Shown here: positions 58,501-64,000 of the stretch, in pieces
Numbering within the stretch: the first letter of the stretch is position 1
Layout: each line of letters opens with the position of its first letter
NCBI GenBank assembly: GCA_027946555.1
Contig: JAPEVC010000114.1
Span: 1 to 64,000 of the forward strand
Length of the DNA: 64,000 nt
Direction of reading: 5' to 3'
From: Gnomoniopsis sp. IMI 355080
Lineage: Eukaryota; Ascomycota; Sordariomycetes; Diaporthales; Gnomoniaceae
Made by a program: the position numbers and the translations under genes
The notes under the pieces: generated by a model
The model's database searches: none
Seen by the model: the letters and a program-made list of their open reading frames with translations, nothing else
What the model was told of the DNA's origin: nothing

Positions 58501-61186
58501 CTACAGACGCACCTTCCCGGTGACTTGGGTCGTGGCGGCTGTCATTGGGCGAGGGCGTGCGCAGATTGATCCACCTGAAGCAGTGGCTGCCCCTGCTTTA
58601 GTACCCCCACATCAACCACGGAGCTCGGGCCACAACTTTGAACCGCTGAAGATCTTCAAAGGACAATGTGCAAGGATCAACCTTTCGATCCCTGTACAAT
58701 GCGGCTGCCCATAGAAACGGGAACGAGAAACTTGCCGTTCCTGCCAACAACTTGGCCAAGATCCTAGATCTTTTCACCTTTTCATTTAACCTTGAACGTT
58801 CCCAATCATGTTTCCTGGCAAGCCTTCGCTCAGAAAGTAACGGCGACCGCTGTCACTTGCCACCGAGGGTCCACCGGAAAGGAGATGCGGCCAAAAATAG
58901 GAGATCGAATAGCCATCATATCTCCACCAGATCGGAGAATAATATAGTACTGTACCTAGTGGGAAGTAATATGTCGTGTACAGAGTACATGCTATAAGAA
59001 TGCTTCACCACAGCACTCGGTACCTCTCCTTTTCTTCTAGCGTCGTTGTTCTCCCACAGGACTGAAACGAAGTGATTAGCCAGGCACAGGAGAAGAGGCA
59101 GTGCTAGCGCAGGTACAGTACTATGTGCTACGGATATCGCCTTTCTCTGCAATCTTGGGGGGTGGGGGTAGGCGCAATTGTTTCACTTGGGCCAATGTGG
59201 AAAGCGCAACGAGCAGTACGTCCAGGAGTGGCTAGCGCCAGGTACAGACCACGCCTGCCACGTCCCGAGGGCTTGGCGCCTAGAGGGGAAATAGCTATGC
59301 AGTAATGGAGACGGGGGCCGGGTGAATGGGTCCGACCTCCTGCAACTTCCCTATCTTAATGCAGGTGCGATGCGAGAGTGTGAGGCCTCATTTCGTGCCT
59401 TTGTCTGCTCTCGGAGCAAAGTCTAAGAACTCCGAACAATTCGCGCTTCTCTTGGCTTGGTTCCTCCCCGTCTTCAGAATGATCGACATCAATCACATTC
59501 TCGACTGGTTGCATTATCTGCCAGTGCGACTTCGGTAAAAACTGCACGCCGCCAGGCATGCTGCTGCCAGCTTCTCCTGGCATGCCTGCAAGCTGCGTGC
59601 CTGGCTTGGTTTTTCTACCAAGTATTCCTCCCCTTACACTCGGGTATAGTATAGGGAGTGGCACCAGTTATGATAGGTGTGGTTGGCCAATTGGAAGTAT
59701 CCAGGAATTGGCAAGACGTGATGGCCGACTCGCCGCTAGTTGCTGCGTCTTGTAGGGAGAACCCATGAGTGATCAACTGGCACCGCCAACACGGATGATG
59801 CTTCAATTAGATCTGCAATAGCAGCCGTCTGCTAAGATTAAAACCCCTCCATGTTGACCCTGTTAGCCTAGCCCAGCCGCCACCCTTTGCGACTTTATGC
59901 TTTTACGCGGACAGATGTTTCCTCAACGTGCTGACTGAGCAGTTGAGCACTGAGCAGGTGGTCAAAGACCCAGTGGCACCTCGGCACATCATCTCATCGT
60001 CGTCCCAACAGGTCAAACAAGCGTGGGTCGCGATCGCAAGAGATTGCGAGTGCTGGCGCCTCCCGAGCTCGCTTCATTACATTGGTGAGTCCACAGATCA
60101 AAGACTGGCACTCGCACAGACACCAGGCACAGACCGGCACTGGCCGCGGCCATGACTTTCTGTTTCGCTACCAAGCCCGGAGCCAAATCGTCTTTCCCAT
60201 GTGGCATTGCAGCGGACCCGGCTGTCAGTAGCGATTCGTTCCAGGTGGACATCACAGGGGCTTTTTTGATTCGGTCCACAGGCACAGCCTTGGGTGGGCC
60301 GGAGATGTTGGAAGTCGGGCTATGATTTGCCGGCGCTATCTGGGTATTTTGCTGGGCTTCCAAGACGATTTTTCTCTTGTGAGTCTGAAGCCCACACCAC
60401 ACCTCATGTCTCCCAATCATGAGCCGCCACAAGTTTCAACTTTCCAGCGTGTCTGGTTTGAATGGCTGTTAGGCTGGCACGGATTCTTGTCCGGCGGCTT
60501 TTCACCTTGGTAGCCGACCATCCCACCTCCTGGGTCCGGGACCAGAATGTCCAGGACCCACCATGCTTGCTCTGGACTCTTCAGATGCTTGGAAAGTGTT
60601 CTTGAGCCGCCAGCGATCCCAGCCAAGGTGAGGTTGGGATCAGGGATACCTCGTACTGTCCGCTGCCACATGCCGGCACATGTGGAGCTGTTGTTCTGGC
60701 ACGTCCCTGGTGTTTCTCCTATCCTACAATATATATCCTTGCAGCCCACTCGCTATACACCCCCGACATAATACACACCATAGTACATAGTAACTCTCTT
60801 CTGGCTTCTGATGCGCTTTTCTATTGTCGACTTTTCCTAGCACTGTTGCATCGCTTGATTTGCTGAGCAACAACATTCTTTCATTCTCTCATCATCGGCC
60901 AGCCAACCTACTTATTCATTCTTTAGTATCCCCGGCTCTTGCTACACTCGTTCTATACTCCCTAGTGGACTTCACTTCAAATCAGCGAAAGCCGTCCTTC
61001 CTCGCTTCCTCCTGCCCTTTCAGTGTCAAAGCCAGCACGCTACTGCCCTCAACAAGCTCGTAGCTTCACCTCTTCGACCGCCGTTCCATTGTCAAGTATC
61101 TACACAAAGCTTCCTTACAGCTTTCTGTGCGACAAAGTTTAGACCGTTGTATCAGAACAGCAAGGTCGTCAACAACCACGCCCAAC
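55504..61186. other. Gene-poor region, 5.7 kb
   Basis: No gene was recognised despite length. Open frames are all under about 130 codons, and neighbouring frames do not assemble. One minus-strand stretch (57626-58231) has several open segments in a row and could be a decayed gene. TACCTAGG-type sites recur at 56031 and 57090. A hairpin at 60531-60560 and the TATA-like AATATATATCC near 60728 precede the GH16 gene; the CT-rich stretch from about 60800 to 61186 is probably its leader. Confidence 0.5.
60531..60560. repeat. 12-bp inverted repeat (hairpin), one mismatch
   Basis: Arms TGGGTCCGGGAC (60531-60542) and GTCCAGGACCCA (60549-60560) pair around the 6-nt loop CAGAAT, with one mismatch. It lies about 630 bp upstream of the GH16 start codon. 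It could be a dyad operator-like site or an unrelated hairpin. Confidence 0.55.
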
Positions 61187-62142
61187 ATGTATGTCAGGGC
61201 ACCTGCTCTTGTGTCGGTGGCGCTTCCGGCTCTCGTGGCCGCTGGGGCGATCCCGACTTACGACGGCATGACTGTGGTCTTCTCCGACGAATTCACTGGC
61301 GAAGCTGGAGATCCTGTCAACACCGATGTCTGGAATATTGCCACATGTAAGTCAGGACATGAGCCTACCAGTGGATCATTTGCTGATCGACAAGAATAGC
61401 CATCGACACCAATTCAGAAGTGCAGGCGTACACCACTGCAACCTCCAACTTGCAGCTTTCTGGTGGAAGCACGGTGCAGCTCGTACCATGGAAATCCTCT
61501 TCTGGAGCATGGACTAGTGGACGTATCGAAACCAAGACGACCTGGACGCCTTCAGCTGGCAAGACGATGCGAATCGAGGCCTCTGCTCGTACCGGTGGTG
61601 ACGCGGCGGCTAACGCCCAGGGAATGTGGCCGGCAATTTGGATGTTGGGCGACAGTATTCGTCATGGCACGGGCTGGCCTCAATGCGGCGAGATCGACAT
61701 GATGGAGATGGTCAACGGCATTACCACCGCGTACGGCACAGTACACTGTACCACTGATATCTGTGACCCCTCCACAGGCGCTGGATACCAGGGCAGTGTC
61801 GCGACTGACGACAATTGGCACACGTATGGAGTCACTATCGACCGCACGAGCAACGACTGGTCAACCGAGTCGATCAACTTTATGAAAGACGGTACCACCT
61901 ACTTCACAGTGACAGGCGCAGCTATTGGTGATGAGGCCATGTGGGGTGCGCTGGCTCACTCCCCGCTATACATGATCATCAACATGGCTGTTGGCGGAAC
62001 ATGTAAGTTTGGCTTCCGATGGTGCGTTCCCTTAGTGTGAGACTGACATGGAATTGTAGGGCCCGGCGACCCAAACTCCTCGACGCTTGATGGCTATGGG
62101 AACATGCTCGAGGTTGACTACGTCGCCGTGTATAGCTCTTGA
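61187..62142 (+). CDS. GH16 family glucanase-type glycoside hydrolase, secreted
   Basis: Three exons (61187-61346, 61400-62002, 62060-62142) encode 281 aa. A signal peptide (MYVRAPALVSVALPALVAAG) precedes the GH16 jelly roll: MTVVFSDEFTGEAGD, GRIETKTTWTPSAGKTMRIE, ANAQGMWPAIWMLGDS and the catalytic motif GEIDMMEM, in which the first Glu is the nucleophile and the last the acid/base. HTYGVTIDRT and LYMIINMAVGGTWPGDP complete the fold, which ends LEVDYVAVYSS, a usual last strand. Substrates in the family include beta-1,3- and mixed-linked glucans; which applies is not readable. The stop TGA (62140-62142) is followed in the same frame by a long Ser/Thr-rich sequence (see next entry), so a longer, possibly wall-anchored form is possible. 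Confidence 0.9.
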
Positions 62143-62181
62143 CTCGGACCCCCCTCGTCCGACACCGCTTCCGCTCCCCAG

Positions 62182-62844
62182 GCAAGCTCTGCCATGGACG
62201 GTGGTGACGCCGGCGGCAAGTCACCAGGTGGCGCCAGCGTTACCTCGTCCTCGGCTTCTACACCCACTACCTCTGCGTCATCCACATCGATCTTAGTCCC
62301 TACCACAGACTTGTCTGCTTTGCCAACAACGAGCGCCAGCGCTACTTCGGTCGAGGGGTCATCGGCAGCCGTGCCCACGGTGCCCTCTGAGACAACAGCA
62401 CTACCACTTCCCGGGGGCGGAAAGGGAAATTTCACTGAGCCCGGGAACTCTACCTCTACAACAACAGGATCTGTTAGCAAAGAAACCAACCCATATCAAG
62501 GATTGGGGAGCGGTGCTGATTCCATACGATTAAATTTTGGCCTTTATCCGTTACTAGGCGCTTTTAGAAGAACTGCCTTCGATCCAACCCACCAATTGGA
62601 CAAAGTCGATCACATGAGCGGAAAAAAATCCATCTCACCGCACAATACAAATTTCGACGAATACAATCGCGACGGGCCAGCAACAAGGAATAGAGAAAAC
62701 CCGCCTGAGCCTTTTAGAATCTCGACAATGATCGACTGCTGTTTCGCTGCCGCGAGATTGCTGGTGAACCCACGCACAGTTACCCTAGGGGCGATGATTG
62801 CGGCACCATTCATACCAACCGTACTTCTTGGCCTGCTGTTATGA
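62182..62844 (+). other. In-frame Ser/Thr-rich extension behind the GH16 stop codon
   Basis: This open frame (ends at 62844) is in the same phase as GH16. It begins ASSAMDGGDAGGKSPGG and runs through a Ser/Thr/Ala-rich linker (ASVTSSSASTPTTSASSTSI) like those of wall-anchored fungal enzymes. It ends in a hydrophobic run (LGAMIAAPFIPTVLLGLLL) resembling a GPI-attachment signal. A candidate 54-nt intron (62128-62181; donor GTGTAT, acceptor CCCCAG, possible branch CTTGAC) would remove the stop and keep the frame, at the cost of the last four GH16 residues (VYSS). The alternatives are a nonsense mutation, stop-codon readthrough, or a decayed tail. The stretch from about 62500 to 62750 looks unlike a normal linker, so decay is quite possible. 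Confidence 0.5.
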
Positions 62845-64000
62845 GCGTTAACGATTTTTCTTCTCTTCCATTGGAAATACCCAGGGTATATATACATTTG
62901 GAGGGCGGCATAGATACCACCTCTAACTTTTTAGTGATTATTTGGAGAATAGATATACTACCATTTTCGATGCGTTTACTGTCTTATGAATGTAGAACTG
63001 TGCATATGTGTGCCTATGAAGCTCTATCAATCGCTTGAATTGGAGTGACGCAGCACGGTGGAAGCCCGTGAGCACTGGGTACCTGAGTGCAATCAAGTCC
63101 ATTGTAATGTTGCGGACGAGCCCATCACTACTTTCTTGGCTGGGGATTTGATCGACAATGGAAACGGACGTGGTTCTTCCTACGCAAACCAATTTGCACG
63201 ACCTTGCCGATTTCCCGTACCATTATAATATCACAATTAATTTTATAATGCAGAGTTCAGAGCCTCAAGCTGTTGGAGTTTATTAGGAAGCCGGGGACCC
63301 TGGTAAAGTTAAACAAGCGGGAGCGGCGGGAGCGCGGCAAGCCAACGGGAAGGCTGAGACTTTTCGCGATACGAAAAGTAATACGAAGCTTGTTCAGCCT
63401 CGCAGATCGTACAAAATGATGTAGAGAGAACGCTTGGTAGTCAAAGTTTGAGTAGTATTTTGGTCATTTGTCTGTCGGACTGGGTCTTCTTCGAAGACAT
63501 CGTGCTGGAACTATGGCCGTTTCAACCCAAGATATAACATGACAGTTTAGCATCGATTTCCAGATCTGTAAAGTCAAACTCGGGGAAGCATTCCCACTCA
63601 GCTACCGACAGTGGCTACCAACCACCAATCGTAAATTCAATTGATAGACTTGAAGTATTGCCAAGCAGCCGGTGGGATTTTGCGCTGCAGGCATTGGCAT
63701 CGCACAGCCCAGCAGCTTATACATGGACCACGATGAGATGAAAGCAGTCGGGAACTTTGGCGCGTAGGCAAGTGGCGAGTGATGACCGATCATGAGCTCA
63801 GGTGTGACCGGCACGTAGAGTCAACGCCGGTCAGATTGCAAATTATCAAACGACCTGGCGACTCTATAATCGGCCGCAAATTCGAAGTCATGCTGCGAAC
63901 GCTAGCATTCTTCGTTTCTTATGGCGCAGCGAGGTGCGCTTTCGCGATTGGCTGAAGACTGCATCTGCTGAGTACGGACCTTGGAGATCAAGGTCAACAG
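62845..64000. other. Right-end intergenic region, 1.2 kb
   Basis: No gene was supported. The 70-codon minus-strand frame at 63602-63814 has no family features. AT-rich patches (TTAATTTTATAATG near 63240) alternate with GC-rich ones. Confidence 0.5.

Noticed and set aside
62140..62142. TGA as a selenocysteine codon in the GH16 gene
   Set aside because: Fungi of this type generally lack selenocysteine insertion, and no suitable context was seen.

Overview
The window is nuclear DNA from a filamentous ascomycete (Pezizomycotina). Protein-coding genes are split by short introns (about 50-140 nt) with GTRNGT-like donors, CTRAC-type branch sites and YAG acceptors. Gene products include fungus-specific families: Boi-type SH3-SAM-PH protein, Atf1-type bZIP, Mis13/Dsn1, Fcy-type NCS1 permease and a Zn2Cys6 regulator. 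I cannot fix the class; the set fits Sordariomycetes, Leotiomycetes or Dothideomycetes. Splice coordinates are my own reconstructions from reading frame, splice signals and family expectations, not from transcripts. No rRNA, tRNA, CRISPR array or recognisable transposon was seen.

Left half (about 1-30.6 kb), mostly conserved cell-biology genes: a Boi1/2-like polarity scaffold (2653-5979), a purine/cytosine-type NCS1 permease (9139-10829), a GST-fold protein (12530-13611), the stress bZIP AtfA/Atf1 (16914-18619), kinetochore Dsn1/Mis13 (19983-21729), succinate dehydrogenase assembly factor 2 (22206-23045, minus), p24 cargo receptor Erv25 (23731-24615, minus), U1 snRNP protein C (25028-25796) and a very large disordered protein of unknown function (27272-30571, minus). 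Intergenic gaps of 1.3-3.4 kb separate several of them.

Right half (about 34-62 kb), accessory in character: a secreted agmatinase-like ureohydrolase (33995-35624), a SnoaL/NTF2-fold protein (36508-37041), a Zn2Cys6 regulator (37509-40351), the frameshifted C-terminal relic of an FAD monooxygenase (about 40788-41110), an MFS sugar porter (41470-43276, minus), a secreted berberine-bridge-type FAD oxidase (45538-47581), and a divergently transcribed, intronless pair: alpha-acetolactate decarboxylase (48106-48831, minus) and a bacterial AlsS-like catabolic acetolactate synthase (49314-51005). After these come a 778-aa orphan protein (52930-55503), a gene-poor 5.7 kb stretch and a GH16 glucanase-type enzyme (61187-62142), whose reading frame continues past an in-frame TGA into a Ser/Thr-rich tail.

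The most notable system is the acetolactate synthase / acetolactate decarboxylase pair. Together they make a complete two-step pyruvate-to-acetoin pathway. Neither protein has a visible mitochondrial targeting sequence, they share a 482-bp promoter, and they have no introns among intron-rich neighbours, which suggests acquisition from bacteria. The neighbouring transporter, oxidase and regulator could be a linked metabolic cluster, but that is inference. A second unexpected signal is the 10-bp palindrome TACCTAGGTA, found six times, always outside genes.
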